Program-made: the position numbers and the translations under genes
Notes under the pieces: model-generated
Database searches by the model: none
Seen by the model: the letters and a program-made list of their open reading frames with translations, nothing else
What the model was told of the DNA's origin: nothing
Shown here: positions 1 to 8,072 of the stretch, piece after piece
Position numbering within the stretch: position 1 is the first letter of the stretch
How the letters are laid out: each line of letters opens with the position of its first letter
From: Chloroflexota bacterium
GTDB taxonomy: Bacteria > Chloroflexota > Anaerolineae > Anaerolineales > Villigracilaceae
Reading direction: 5' to 3'
Assembly: GCA_016191845.1 (NCBI GenBank)
Contig: JACPVF010000013.1
Span: 248,001 to 312,000 of the forward strand
DNA length: 64,000 bases

Positions 1-705
1 GAGAAAGACCGCTTCGATGTGATCGTGACGAACCCGCCCTTTGGCGGCGAGGAGGAGGCGGGCATCCAGTTGAACTTCCCCGAGAATACGCGCGCCAGCG
101 AGACCGCGCTGTTGTTCATGCAGTTCGTGATGCGTTCGCTCAGGCATGGCGGTAGATGCGGCGTGGTGGTGCCGAATGGATTTCTGTTCGGCGACGGAGT
201 GGCGGCGCGGGTGAAGGCGCAGATGCTGCGGGACTTCAACCTGCATACGATCATCCGACTGCCCAACGGGGTGTTTGCGCCGTATACGTCCATCCCGACC
301 AATTTGCTGTTCTTCGATCGTCCTGGTCTCGATACGCCCTTCGCAAAGAGCGCTCAGGGCTACTCGACTAGCGAGATTTGGTATTACGAGCATATTCTCC
401 CCGAAGGCGTGAAGAACTATACCAAGACGCGCCCGATGCAGTTCGAGGAGTTCCAGCCGATTTTAGATTGGTGGGATGCTCGTGTCGAAAACGAACGCGC
501 ATGGAAAGTGCGCGCCGCAGACGTGATCCAGACTAACGGGGGCGGCGATGTGGTGAGCGTCAATCTCGATATCAAGAACCCCAGTCGCAAAGAGGACTTG
601 GAACACCTGCCGCCTGTCGAGTTGGCGGAGAGTATTCTCGCCAAAGAGAAACAGATTGCGGCGATTATGGATGAAATCAAGTCTTTGCTGGCAAAGGAAA
701 ATTAG
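1..705 (+). CDS. hsdM: Type I restriction-modification DNA methyltransferase subunit HsdM, 3' part (runs off left edge)
   Basis: The reading frame is open from base 1, so this is the C-terminal part of a larger protein; the GTG at 19 is internal. The first residues carry the catalytic N6-adenine methylase motif IV (TNPPFGGEE). Next comes the usual HsdM stretch with a beta-strand and loop (GRCGVVVPNGFLFGDG) and the RLPNGVFAPYTSIPTNLLFF segment typical of the N6_Mtase family. The extreme C-terminus is helical and charged, as expected for contact with HsdS. The SAM-binding motif I lies outside the window. The stop codon overlaps the hsdS GTG start by one base, so the two are translationally coupled. 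HsdM methylates adenine in the target chosen by HsdS. No hsdR is visible, and it may lie upstream. Confidence 0.93.
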   Translation, partial: EKDRFDVIVTNPPFGGEEEAGIQLNFPENTRASETALLFMQFVMRSLRHGGRCGVVVPNGFLFGDGVAARVKAQMLRDFNLHTIIRLPNGVFAPYTSIPTNLLFFDRPGLDTPFAKSAQGYSTSEIWYYEHILPEGVKNYTKTRPMQFEEFQPILDWWDARVENERAWKVRAADVIQTNGGGDVVSVNLDIKNPSRKEDLEHLPPVELAESILAKEKQIAAIMDEIKSLLAKEN

Positions 706-2081
706 TGAGCAGTTCTATTTTCCCAACGCCTTACAAATTAACGCGTGAAGAATTATTACTTTCTTCAGCGGCTACTGTTATTTTCAAAACCCTTTTAGAT
801 TCTGGTCGCGAAAATTTATCCGTATCTGATATTTGTGAACATCCACAATATGGATATACCGCTTCGGCAGAAACTATAGCAAATGGTCCAAGATTTGTTC
901 GTATTACAGACATAAAAGGTGGAACCATAAATTGGGATACCGTCCCTTATTGCACTTGTGACGAGCCTGATAATTACCTAATCAAAAAAGGCGACATCCT
1001 AGTTGCAAGAGCAGGCTCAATTGGGAAATCCTTTCTTGTAAAGGATGTTCCAGAAATTGCTGTATTTGCTTCCTACATGATTCGATTGCGGGCAAGAGAT
1101 GGAATTATGCCTAATTATGTATATTGGTTTTTTCAATCTCAGCAATTTTGGCTTCAAATAGAATCTACTCATAGAGGCTCAGCAATGAGCAATATCAACG
1201 GCAAAATGTTGGCGAGCCTGATTTTGCCCAAGTCATCATTTGCTGAACAGCAGAAAATATCAGAGTTTCTTGGTGTTTTCCGAAGAAGGCTTTTTGGCGA
1301 GAAAATTGAATTACCTGAATTACCTTCTCCCATGCAAGATGTACGCCGCATTGTGGCACACATCGAGTCGCTGGCGGCGCGGGTCAATGAGGCACAGCGT
1401 CTGCGGGATGAGGCTGATAAAGAAGCGGGAAACCTTCTCAAGGCAACACGAAATGCAATAGTTGAGAAATTACGTAACACTTATCAGACTATGGCTTTGA
1501 ATGACCTGTGTACAAAAATAACAGATGGTCCTCATGTTTCGCCCGCCTATGTTTCAAAAGCGGAAGGTGTAGCCTTTATTTCAGCCAGAAACATTTCTGA
1601 AACAGGTTATGATTTTTCAACTGCTCAATATGTCTCTCGAAAAGATCATGAAGAGTTTTCAAAAAGGGTGAATATTGAGAAAGGGGATGTGCTGTTAATA
1701 AAAGTTGGAGCAACAACTGGAACTGCTCGTCGGGTTGACATTGATATAGAGTTCAATATCTGGGTAAATGTAGCGCTATTGAAACTACGTCAAGATATTA
1801 TTATTGATGCCTTCATGGAGCACATGCTAAATGCACCATCCATAAAAGAACACACTTTATCAATGACCTTTGGTTCGGCAACGCCATATATCGGTTTAGG
1901 GAAAATCGGCAAGATAGAAATGCCCGTTCCCCCGCTCGACGAACAGTGGCGCATTGTCGCTTATCTGGATGGGTTGCAGGCGAAGGTCAATGTGTTGCGG
2001 GAGTTGCAGTCGCAAAGTCAAGAAGAATTGGACGCTTTGTTACCGTCCGTGCTGGATAGGGCGTTCAAAGGAGAATTGTAA
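705..2081 (+). CDS. hsdS: Type I restriction-modification specificity subunit HsdS
   Basis: This is a 458-residue protein with the two-TRD layout of HsdS. The first target-recognition domain covers roughly residues 40-190 (GDILVARAGSIGKSFLV motif region) and is followed by a conserved coiled-coil region near 190-250. The second TRD covers about 265-410 (GDVLLIKVGATTGTARR), and the terminal helix ends LLPSVLDRAFKGEL. It starts at a GTG that shares its first base with the hsdM stop. The TRD portions are visibly AT-rich compared with hsdM, as is common for exchangeable specificity domains. It determines the DNA target of the M2S methylase. The last 36 bases recur, degenerated, at three other places within 4.5 kb (see repeat entries), which suggests past recombination at this tail. 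Confidence 0.93.
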   Translation: MSSSIFPTPYKLTREELLLSSAATVIFKTLLDSGRENLSVSDICEHPQYGYTASAETIANGPRFVRITDIKGGTINWDTVPYCTCDEPDNYLIKKGDILVARAGSIGKSFLVKDVPEIAVFASYMIRLRARDGIMPNYVYWFFQSQQFWLQIESTHRGSAMSNINGKMLASLILPKSSFAEQQKISEFLGVFRRRLFGEKIELPELPSPMQDVRRIVAHIESLAARVNEAQRLRDEADKEAGNLLKATRNAIVEKLRNTYQTMALNDLCTKITDGPHVSPAYVSKAEGVAFISARNISETGYDFSTAQYVSRKDHEEFSKRVNIEKGDVLLIKVGATTGTARRVDIDIEFNIWVNVALLKLRQDIIIDAFMEHMLNAPSIKEHTLSMTFGSATPYIGLGKIGKIEMPVPPLDEQWRIVAYLDGLQAKVNVLRELQSQSQEELDALLPSVLDRAFKGEL

Positions 2082-2082
2082 A

Positions 2083-2316
2083 ATGGCAAATCACAAAGTC
2101 TATTCTGCTATTGTGCAGGCAGTCAAAAGTGGTCAACTCAAAGAACCATTTGGACAAGATGATTTTCGCCGTGCCTGTCCTGGTCTTGGAGTTGGAACTT
2201 ATCAAGCATTTCTACATAAACACAGAAAAGGAAATCCAGGCGGTGCTTCAGAATTGTTTGAAATGGTTTCATCGGGAAAATTCCGATTACTGCGTCCTTT
2301 TCGCTACAGCCTATGA
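2083..2316 (+). CDS. Small conserved-looking protein downstream of hsdS (77 aa)
   Basis: The ATG lies two bases after the hsdS stop, so it is almost certainly co-translated. The product is a basic 77-residue protein with no membrane segment. Its helix-rich N-terminal half (VYSAIVQAVKSGQLKEPFGQ) and glycine-rich centre (CPGLGVGTYQAFLHKHRKGN) suggest a small winged-helix-like fold, but I cannot assign a domain. From memory, similar small proteins occur next to type I restriction genes, and no function is established that I can cite. Its last codons overlap a following small ORF through an ATGA junction at 2313. It could be a regulator or accessory factor of the restriction locus (inference). 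Confidence 0.7.
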   Translation: MANHKVYSAIVQAVKSGQLKEPFGQDDFRRACPGLGVGTYQAFLHKHRKGNPGGASELFEMVSSGKFRLLRPFRYSL

Positions 2317-2495
2317 CGAAGCAGGCGAAGGTCAAGGCGTTCCCACTCGCTGCGCTCGGAGACGATGTGCGGGAGTTACAGGTCAAGAGCGGGGCACCCA
2401 AAGGGTGTGATAAGGAGTTGCGCCTGCTCTTTGGGCGGACGTTGATGGCGTCAATTCTTGATAAAGCATTCAAAGGCGAATTGCAGGAGAAATAA
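2313..2495 (+). pseudogene. hsdS-tail-like 60-codon ORF (copy b of a local repeat)
   Basis: This short ORF begins in an ATGA overlap with the preceding gene. Its beginning and end match the end of HsdS: QAKV, then RELQ, then an EL pair and SILDKAFKGEL align with QAKV, RELQ, EL and SVLDRAFKGEL of the authentic tail. Two stretches of about ten residues are inserted between these blocks (FPLAALGDD and PKGCDKE). A near-identical 54-codon ORF stands at 6215-6379. It is either a decayed, duplicated hsdS 3' end interrupted by inserts, or a small translated product kept open by selection. The open frame in both copies leaves the second option possible. Confidence 0.6.
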
Positions 2496-2499
2496 ATCC

Positions 2500-3513
2500 A
2501 TGGAAATTGGAACTATAAAACGTATATACTGCAATACTTGCAAAGGTCAAACAAACCACGAGCTTATTTCCATCCGAGAAAGAAAAAGCTCAGATGCCGA
2601 TTTTGAAAAAGATCCACTAAACGAGATCGGGAAATATGATGAGTGGACATATCTTTTTTTGATATGCAGAGGTTGCGAGACGGCATTACTTCAGGAAGAC
2701 CATGTTGCCTATGTAGACGGCAAAGAACAATATGTTAGGGTTTACTATCCGCCACGGGAGAGGAATAGCTTAACCGCAAAAACCTTTATCCAGCTTGACG
2801 AAAAGCTGACTGATATCTACGAGGAAGTGATAAAGTGTTTTAATAACGAGGCTTGGATTCTATGTGCAATAGGATTACGTGCCCTCCTGGAAGGAATATG
2901 TGCGGACAAGAACATATCTGGACGATCGTTGTTCAATAAGATCGAGGGATTGAATAAACACTTACCGTCCAATATAGTAGAAAGCTTGCACCGTTTCCGA
3001 TTTATTGGTAATGATGCTGCGCATGAGTTGCAAGCGCCGCTACAAAAAGATCTTCAGGTAGCAATTGAGGTAATGGAAGATCTTTTGAATTTCCTTTATG
3101 AATTGGATTACAAGGCTCGGAGCATTTCAATGGGCTTGGTCGATAAAGACATGAAAGTGAAGCGGCCATCAAACGAAATTATTCGACGCATACTTGAACG
3201 CAATCCACCAATTCAACAATCTCAAAAAGATCTATTTAGAGCGCTGTTTAATTCAGCAGATAAGGGGCTCAAAATATCTCAAATAGCAACCTCTCTTGGT
3301 ATAACCAAAGAACAGATCTATGGTGTCTTAGGAGCGTTGGGGAGGCGCATCAACAACACCAAAGGTGTAGAAGGAAAACCAGGCATTTTGTTACTATTTG
3401 AAGTCAAGCGATATGATTCAGACGAAAATAGTGACAACTGGGGATGGGCTCTGAGATCCGAGGTAAGGTCTTGTTTGGGAACAGCTAACTATGTTTGGCT
3501 AAAGGGTGATTAA
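2500..3513 (+). CDS. DUF4145-domain protein with N-terminal zinc-binding cysteines
   Basis: The product is 337 residues long. The N-terminus has a YCNTCKG pair and a later ICRGCE pair, a likely zinc-binding four-cysteine arrangement. The central part (about 85-205) has the DUF4145 signature: long helices with CAIGLRALLEGIC, then RFIGNDAAHE, which contains the conserved N-x-x-AH. The C-terminal third resembles a helix-turn-helix (KISQIATSLGITKEQIYGVL). DUF4145 is frequent in restriction-modification operons and is sometimes fused to HsdR. The start is the ATG four bases after the preceding ORF, because upstream in-frame codons fall within that ORF. Co-transcription with hsdMS is likely. I infer an accessory role in the restriction locus; the biochemical function is unknown. 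Confidence 0.8.
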   Translation: MEIGTIKRIYCNTCKGQTNHELISIRERKSSDADFEKDPLNEIGKYDEWTYLFLICRGCETALLQEDHVAYVDGKEQYVRVYYPPRERNSLTAKTFIQLDEKLTDIYEEVIKCFNNEAWILCAIGLRALLEGICADKNISGRSLFNKIEGLNKHLPSNIVESLHRFRFIGNDAAHELQAPLQKDLQVAIEVMEDLLNFLYELDYKARSISMGLVDKDMKVKRPSNEIIRRILERNPPIQQSQKDLFRALFNSADKGLKISQIATSLGITKEQIYGVLGALGRRINNTKGVEGKPGILLLFEVKRYDSDENSDNWGWALRSEVRSCLGTANYVWLKGD

Positions 3514-3619
3514 TTTTTATCAATAAAGATGCCAAACAACGAATGCGGATGAGCCTCATCGGTGCATTGTTGCTTATCAGGATGAGTCCCCTTTTCGCTC
3601 CACTACAGGGATGCATCCG

Positions 3620-3676
3620 CGTTGATGCCTTCAATTCTTGATAGGGCGTTCAAAGGCGAACTATGAAATGGCAAAG
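3620..3676 (+). repeat. hsdS 3'-end remnant (copy c) including the start of the downstream small gene
   Basis: This intergenic segment repeats the end of hsdS (LDRAFKGEL coding bases, stop codon) and then ATGGCAAA, which also follows the true hsdS stop at 2083. It therefore contains a hsdS-end/next-gene-start junction outside any gene. This looks like a duplication or recombination scar. The rest of the 3514-3714 gap holds nothing else I can name apart from the ribosome-binding region of the GTPase gene. Confidence 0.65.
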
Positions 3677-3714
3677 TTGAGACCCACCCGGCGATAATAG
3701 GAGACAAAGTCGAT

Positions 3715-4995
3715 ATGTCCACCATTGATGAAGTTCTAAGTGAATTCTCGCCTCGCACCCGAGAAAAGGTAAAGGCCGCCTGGGAAGCTTTGCCTAAGCC
3801 CCTCCAGGATGAACTCGAAACTATCCTTAAAGCCGTGCCCATTCAGCCGCAATTACTCAGGCGGCTCATTGACATTGCTTTGCGCCAATATCAAACTATC
3901 TCAGGTAAAAAGAACAAGATCACGATCGTCGGTCCCGCCAATGTCGGGAAATCCACTCTATACAATCATCTTATTCGCTCCAAAACCGACCAGGCCGAAG
4001 TCGGTCCGTTGCCTGGCACCACCCGCATTAATCAGGAAGCCGACGCTGGTTTCTTCTCCATTATAGATACCCCCGGCGCGGATGCCGTAGGCGACGTTGG
4101 CGAGATCGAAAAACAGCGCGCGTTAACTGGAGCCAGGCAAGCCGATTTCCTTATAATCGTGTTCGATGCGATTCAAGGAGTCAAGAAGACCGAACAGGAA
4201 CTTTTCGAAGAACTTGCGGAATTCGATAAACCCTTCCTGGTCGTACTCAACAAAATTGACCTGGTAAAGCGATCCGAAGAGCGGGTCATTGCCAAGGCAG
4301 CAGCCACCCTCAACCTGGAGCCGAGTCAAATAGTGGCAACCAATGCCAAAGATGGCAAGAATATTGAGCATGTTGTGATGGCCATTGCCAAGATTGACCC
4401 TGAAACCATCACCGCGTTGAGCCGGGCCTTGCCCGAGTTTCGCTGGCAACTAGCCTGGGGCGCGATTGTCAGCGCAGCTTCAACGGCCGGGCTGATCGGG
4501 GCAGTCCCTCTTCCATTTGTAGATTTTGCGCCATTAGTCGCGGTCCAAGGGGCAATGGTATTATCCATTGCACGCATCTACCAATACGAAATCACTCTGG
4601 AAAGAGCCAAGGAATTAACTGTCACTTTTGGCCTTGGCTTCCTGGGACGGGCTTTGTTTCAAGAACTCAGCAAATTAGGAGGGCTGCCCGGTTATGTTTT
4701 AGCAGCCGCCATTGCAGCTTCTACCACTGTAGCCATGGGCTACGCCTCGATTGTCTGGTTCGAAAAAGGTGAAAAACTTACCTCCGAATCGCTTCAGAAG
4801 ATGACCAAGGATATTACTGATATTTTGCTCAAATCGTTCAAGAATTTGGGAAAATCCCGACCTAGCAAAACTGCTTTGCAACAAGCCATCCAAAATGGGT
4901 TGGAGAACTCAACTCTCGCCAGTCAGCAGCCTGATCTTGGCCAATCTCCCCTGCCTTACCCGCCTCCAACAGGTCCGAATACTCAGTCCCCATGA
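3715..4995 (+). CDS. Era/EngA-like GTPase with C-terminal hydrophobic DUF697-type domain
   Basis: This is a 426-residue TRAFAC-class GTPase. G1 (GPANVGKST) is at residues 73-81, G3 (DTPG) at 118-121 and G4 (NKID) at 179-182; the T of the PLPGTT switch is present. The N-terminal 70 residues are helical. After residue 240 there are hydrophobic stretches (LAWGAIVSAASTAGLIGAVP and GYVLAAAIAASTTVAMGYAS) of the DUF697 type found in membrane-associated GTPases such as YcjF/YfjP relatives. The C-terminus is proline-rich. It likely binds and hydrolyses GTP at the membrane; the process served is unknown. Standing inside an accessory region next to restriction genes, it may be a stress or defence gene (inference). 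It uses ATG with a modest upstream purine stretch (ggagac). Confidence 0.85.
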   Translation: MSTIDEVLSEFSPRTREKVKAAWEALPKPLQDELETILKAVPIQPQLLRRLIDIALRQYQTISGKKNKITIVGPANVGKSTLYNHLIRSKTDQAEVGPLPGTTRINQEADAGFFSIIDTPGADAVGDVGEIEKQRALTGARQADFLIIVFDAIQGVKKTEQELFEELAEFDKPFLVVLNKIDLVKRSEERVIAKAAATLNLEPSQIVATNAKDGKNIEHVVMAIAKIDPETITALSRALPEFRWQLAWGAIVSAASTAGLIGAVPLPFVDFAPLVAVQGAMVLSIARIYQYEITLERAKELTVTFGLGFLGRALFQELSKLGGLPGYVLAAAIAASTTVAMGYASIVWFEKGEKLTSESLQKMTKDITDILLKSFKNLGKSRPSKTALQQAIQNGLENSTLASQQPDLGQSPLPYPPPTGPNTQSP

Positions 4996-5061
4996 TGATT
5001 TAGCTTTCCTGGCAAGTCGCATAACAGGATTCCCAAACTTCTTTGTAATGGAAGGAACATC

Positions 5062-6102
5062 ATGCCCGATTCGATCATCGATCAAATGCTCAACAAAAGC
5101 ATTGCCGCCTACAAAGCAGATGACTTAACCACCGCTTCGAAACTTTTAGCCCAGGTAATCAAGCAAGACCCCAATAACGAACGCGCATGGCTTTGGCTTT
5201 CTGGCATCGTATCTTCAGACGCGGAGCGCCTTTTTTGCATTAAACGTCTGCTGGCAATCAATCCAGAAAATGAAATTGCGAAACACGGTCTTTCTTTACT
5301 TCCGAACAATCTAGACCCTGTGCTTCCTTCCCTTGAAAAAGTGAAACGGGGAAACGTAGAAATTTGCACCTTCCCTGGCTGCGATCAACCGGTCACACGC
5401 ATTGGTTTCAAATTCTGCTATAAACACTGGAAGGCGGTCAACGCCCCCATCGAGCCGAACGCCACCCTCACAGCAACTGCCATCGGCGAGAAATTTAATT
5501 TGAACAACCGCAGAATGAACCTGGTGTTCTCAGAACTTGGCTGGATAACAAGAGACAGAAAAGGCTGGGTCCTTACTCCACAAGGAAAAGCATTGGGCGC
5601 AGTGAACAAAACCCACCATCAAACTGGCGTTCCTTATGTGCTATGGCCCGAGTCGATCCTGAACAATAAGGTACTTCGATCTACAATAAAAAGTCTGTCG
5701 GGCGAAAGTGACGAACCTGCCGCAAAGAATGATAAAGAAAGTACAAGTTTCCGTGAAAAGTTCACGCCCACGCATCGTGCAACAGACGGTCATTGGGTCC
5801 GCTCCAAGGCAGAAATGCTGATTGACAACTGGTTATACATGTCTGGCATTGTCCATGCCTACGAACGTCAACTACCTGTAGAAGAGGAGTTGTATTGTGA
5901 TTTTTATATTCCTGAAGGGAAGGTTTATATAGAGTATTGGGGCCTGGAAAAAGACCCCAAATATGCTTCTCGCAAAAAAGAAAAGATCGAAATCTATCAG
6001 AAATATGGTTTCAACCTGATTGAACTTACAGATGAACATGTCAAAAATCTGGATGATCATCTGCCAAAAATTTTATTAAAATTCAATATTGTTGTGAGTT
6101 AA
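5062..6102 (+). CDS. TPR / zinc / winged-helix / PD-(D/E)XK-like nuclease protein
   Basis: This is a 346-residue multidomain protein. Residues about 8-75 look like a TPR pair (LLAQVIKQDPNNERAWLWLS). Residues about 103-124 have a possible zinc site (CTFPGC, then FCYKHW). Residues 133-182 form a winged-helix-like unit (AIGEKFNLNNRRMNLVFSE, then GWVLTPQGKALG). Residues 240-345 match a restriction-endonuclease-like fold: RSKAE on the first helix, CDFYIP and IEYWG on the core strands, then a long helix rich in lysine. The E-x-W in place of E-x-K resembles a known variation in this superfamily. The ATG has an upstream GGAAGGA. It lies 66 bases after the GTPase gene in the same direction. Nuclease activity is inferred from the motif order only. 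Confidence 0.7.
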   Translation: MPDSIIDQMLNKSIAAYKADDLTTASKLLAQVIKQDPNNERAWLWLSGIVSSDAERLFCIKRLLAINPENEIAKHGLSLLPNNLDPVLPSLEKVKRGNVEICTFPGCDQPVTRIGFKFCYKHWKAVNAPIEPNATLTATAIGEKFNLNNRRMNLVFSELGWITRDRKGWVLTPQGKALGAVNKTHHQTGVPYVLWPESILNNKVLRSTIKSLSGESDEPAAKNDKESTSFREKFTPTHRATDGHWVRSKAEMLIDNWLYMSGIVHAYERQLPVEEELYCDFYIPEGKVYIEYWGLEKDPKYASRKKEKIEIYQKYGFNLIELTDEHVKNLDDHLPKILLKFNIVVS

Positions 6103-6117
6103 CATAATTTATTTGAA

Positions 6118-6210
6118 GACCCTAAAGGTTTTTCCCGCTGACCTTCGTCCCGATGGGCAAAACCGTCCCGCCTGACAGGTTGACCGATGGTCAAGGAAAC
6201 CTTTAGGGTC
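6118..6210 (+). repeat. Palindromic element with perfect 14-bp arms
   Basis: GACCCTAAAGGTTT (6118-6131) is repeated in perfect inverted orientation at 6197-6210, with a 65-base GC-rich centre that contains its own smaller repeats (ccgatgg). It lies directly after the nuclease-like gene, so it may act as a terminator, but there is no T-run. It looks more like an interspersed REP/MITE-type element. Confidence 0.75.
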
Positions 6211-6214
6211 TCGG

Positions 6215-6379
6215 ATGGCGAAGGTCAAAGCGTTCCCACTCGCTGCGCTCGGGGACAATGTGCGGGAGGTACAGGTCAAGAGCGGGGCACCCAAAGAGTG
6301 TGATAAGGAGTTGCGCCCGCTCTTTGGACGGACGTTGATGCCATCCGTGCTGGATAGGGCGTTCAAGGGAGAGGCGTGA
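6215..6379 (+). pseudogene. hsdS-tail-like 54-codon ORF (copy d of the local repeat)
   Basis: This open frame runs from an ATG inside the end of the previous palindrome to TGA. It is almost identical to the ORF at 2313-2495 over about 160 bases, with the same blocks (KVKAFPLAALGD, VREVQVKSGAPK, then PSVLDRAFKGEA). The end again matches the HsdS C-terminus. No good ribosome-binding site is evident. It is probably a second duplicated hsdS tail carrying the same inserts, with a small translated peptide as the alternative. Confidence 0.6.
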
Positions 6380-6384
6380 AAGAG

Positions 6385-6447
6385 CCCCCTCTGTCCTTCG
6401 GACATCTCCCCCAAATACGACGGTGGTGCCGTCGAATTTGGGGGAGA
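6385..6447 (+). repeat. Palindromic repeat with CTCCCCCAAAT arms
   Basis: A leader (CCCCCTCTGTCC) is followed by inverted arms CTCCCCCAAATACGACGG (6406-6423) and CCGTCGAATTTGGGGGAG (6429-6446). The same architecture recurs inside the coding region at 13905-13962, and a shorter relative is at 6516-6554. It appears to be a mobile, REP-like palindromic family. The whole 6103-6570 gap contains only this element, the two neighbouring repeats and the hsdS-tail copy. Confidence 0.7.
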
Positions 6448-6515
6448 ATTGGAAACTGAGATTTTTATAAACGCTGAGAATGTTTCTAAAATTTTGATTT
6501 CAAGAGCAACCGTCC

Positions 6516-6554
6516 CTCCCCAATTTCGACGTGCTCTTCGTCGCAATTGGGGAG
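6516..6554 (+). repeat. Palindromic repeat with CTCCCCAATT arms
   Basis: Inverted arms CTCCCCAATTTCGACG (6516-6531) and CGTCGCAATTGGGGAG (6539-6554) surround a 7-base loop. The sequence is related to the element at 6406-6446. It ends 17 bases before the start of the DUF559 gene, so the transcript leader may fold into this hairpin just before the ribosome-binding site. Confidence 0.7.
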
Positions 6555-6570
6555 GTTAGGAGGGGAAGAA

Positions 6571-6930
6571 ATGCTACGCCCGCCCAGAAGTAACTCAAAA
6601 ACCAGAACCCATGCCATTGAATTGCGAAAAGAATTAACTCCCACCGAGCGAAAACTCTGGGCAATCATTCGTAATGACCAGTTGGGCGTCAATTTCCGAA
6701 GGCAACATGCCATTGGAAAATATATCGCCGACTTTTGTGCGCCGCGTAAAAAATTAATCATTGAACTGGACGGCAGTCAACACTTGGAGCAAGAGGCGTA
6801 CGATGAAGAAAGAACCAAATATCTCGAATCCCAAGGGTACAAGGTGATCCGTTTCTGGAATAACGATGTAACCAACAACATCGAGGGGGTTATACTTGTC
6901 ATCATGAACACATTGGAGAAGCAGGAATGA
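6571..6930 (+). CDS. DUF559-family, Vsr-like endonuclease domain protein
   Basis: The product is 119 residues. It has the complete DUF559 pattern: the first helix with ELTPTERKLW, then FRRQHAIGKYIADF, then KKLIIELDGSQH, which holds the acidic D-x-n-E-x-D core of the restriction-endonuclease-like fold, then YKVIRFWNNDV. The family is related to very-short-patch-repair endonucleases and is common as a single-domain gene in bacteria; its role is not settled. The start chosen is the ATG at 6571 with AGGAGG-like bases (taggagggg) upstream, rather than the TTG at 6547 that lies inside the palindrome. Confidence 0.85.
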   Translation: MLRPPRSNSKTRTHAIELRKELTPTERKLWAIIRNDQLGVNFRRQHAIGKYIADFCAPRKKLIIELDGSQHLEQEAYDEERTKYLESQGYKVIRFWNNDVTNNIEGVILVIMNTLEKQE

Positions 6931-6991
6931 TTCTCGGGGACGAATAGCGGCGTCCTGTCGCTGATCTGGAGGGGTTGGGCCTCCCCCCCGT

Positions 6992-7013
6992 CCCCTCTCC
7001 TACAGGAGAGGGG
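6992..7013 (+). repeat. Short palindrome CCCCTCTCC-TACA-GGAGAGGGG
   Basis: This is a perfect 9-bp hairpin with a 4-base loop between the DUF559 and VF530 genes. It has no T-run and probably belongs to the same class of intergenic REP-like sequences seen upstream. Confidence 0.6.
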
Positions 7014-7119
7014 TGCTTGCTGGCGAGAATCACCCCCGCAAGCCAAAAAGAATTTGTTCTTTCTTCTAAAAACGTCGAATGACCATCCTCTGCACACAAA
7101 CACAAATGAAAGTTACAAA

Positions 7120-7341
7120 ATGACGAACCCGCAGCCGAATAATCCCTTACATGGAATTACGCTTGAAATGCTCCTCACCCAGCTTGTGGAGCAGTATGGC
7201 TGGGCGGAGTTGGGCAGGCGTATTCCCATCCGCTGCTTCAACGAGAACCCCAGCATCCAATCCAGTTTGAAGTTCTTACGTCGAACTCCCTGGGCAAGAA
7301 AGAAAGTGGAAGACTTGTTCCTGAAGTCAAGTGTAAAATAG
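7120..7341 (+). CDS. VF530-type (DUF2132) small DNA-binding protein
   Basis: This 73-residue protein matches the VF530/DUF2132 family over its full length: [20 protein letters not shown], then [20 protein letters not shown], then [18 protein letters not shown]. The family has an all-helical fold and has been proposed to bind DNA; its cellular role is unknown. The start is the ATG at 7120, because the family begins near this point and the upstream in-frame codons are not family-like. It is followed ten bases later by another small gene in the same direction. Confidence 0.9.
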   Translation: MTNPQPNNPLHGITLEMLLTQLVEQYGWAELGRRIPIRCFNENPSIQSSLKFLRRTPWARKKVEDLFLKSSVK

Positions 7342-7351
7342 AAGGGAAGCC

Positions 7352-7606
7352 ATGGCTGGCAAATACACTCCGCTCGAAAATTACCTTCTGGCCCTTCCGA
7401 AAAACAAAAGAGAAGTCACACTTTCCTTCGAACAGATCGAAGGCATATTGAAGTTCAAGCTGCCCGCGTCCGCGTATGAAGATGAGCGCTGGTGGCGGCG
7501 CGAGAAGGAAGGCAACCATGTCCACCTGCGGGCGTGGATCCACGCGGGCTGGAAGGTCGAGACCGTGGAAGTCGACAAGAAACTGGCAAGGCTGGTTCGA
7601 GTGTGA
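7352..7606 (+). CDS. Small conserved protein, DUF7662-like (84 aa)
   Basis: This 84-residue soluble protein has a pattern I associate with DUF7662: YTPLENYLLALPKNKREVTL, then FEQIEGILKFKLPASAYEDE, then a tryptophan-rich WWRREKEGNHVHLRAWIHAG, ending WKVETVEV. The family function is unknown to me. It begins with ATG after a GGAAG stretch, ten bases downstream of the VF530 gene, so the two are probably one transcript. The domain name is from memory and is less certain than the reality of the gene. Confidence 0.7.
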   Translation: MAGKYTPLENYLLALPKNKREVTLSFEQIEGILKFKLPASAYEDERWWRREKEGNHVHLRAWIHAGWKVETVEVDKKLARLVRV

Positions 7607-7703
7607 GAGCGCAGGCCAATATCCGCGGGAACCCGCCAGGCAGATGACCTTGAAGTCCGCCCCTTGAAAAGGTAAGTATAATAAATGGAAAAGGATCAAA
7701 CCA

Positions 7704-8072
7704 ATGGCAACAAGCATTCGAATTGTCGGGGTCCCCGTGCAGGGCGGAAGTGAAGTATGGGTGGTGAGCCACGTGATCTGGTGGCCCGTGGATGATTATG
7801 TCGGGAAAATCGGGCGCGAAAATGCCGTCCCAGGATTTCGGGAAAGCGTGGACAGCACGCTTTATCTCGACCAGGTGGGCATTTTCAACGTGGAAGAGTT
7901 TGTCCGCCTGAATGAGGGCCACAAAACCGAATTCCTGGCGGATGCCAGCAGGAAACCCCTCCATGACGAACAGCAAAAACGCATGAAAGAGGTCGACCAG
8001 CATCTAAAGCAGCGCCCGGACACCAAATGGATCCTGGTGGAACGGTATGAATGGGAAACCGGTATGAATTGA
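7704..8072 (+). CDS. Hypothetical soluble protein (122 aa)
   Basis: I do not recognise this family. The 122-residue product has a beta-rich N-terminal half (IRIVGVPVQGGSEVWVVSHV) and a helical, lysine-rich C-terminal part ending in KWILVERYEWETGMN. There is no signal peptide or membrane segment. It starts with ATG; a TATAAT-like box lies at 7677-7682 without a well-spaced -35. Codon use resembles that of the flanking GC-rich genes, so it is probably part of the core chromosome and not the accessory region just upstream. Confidence 0.6.
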   Translation: MATSIRIVGVPVQGGSEVWVVSHVIWWPVDDYVGKIGRENAVPGFRESVDSTLYLDQVGIFNVEEFVRLNEGHKTEFLADASRKPLHDEQQKRMKEVDQHLKQRPDTKWILVERYEWETGMN

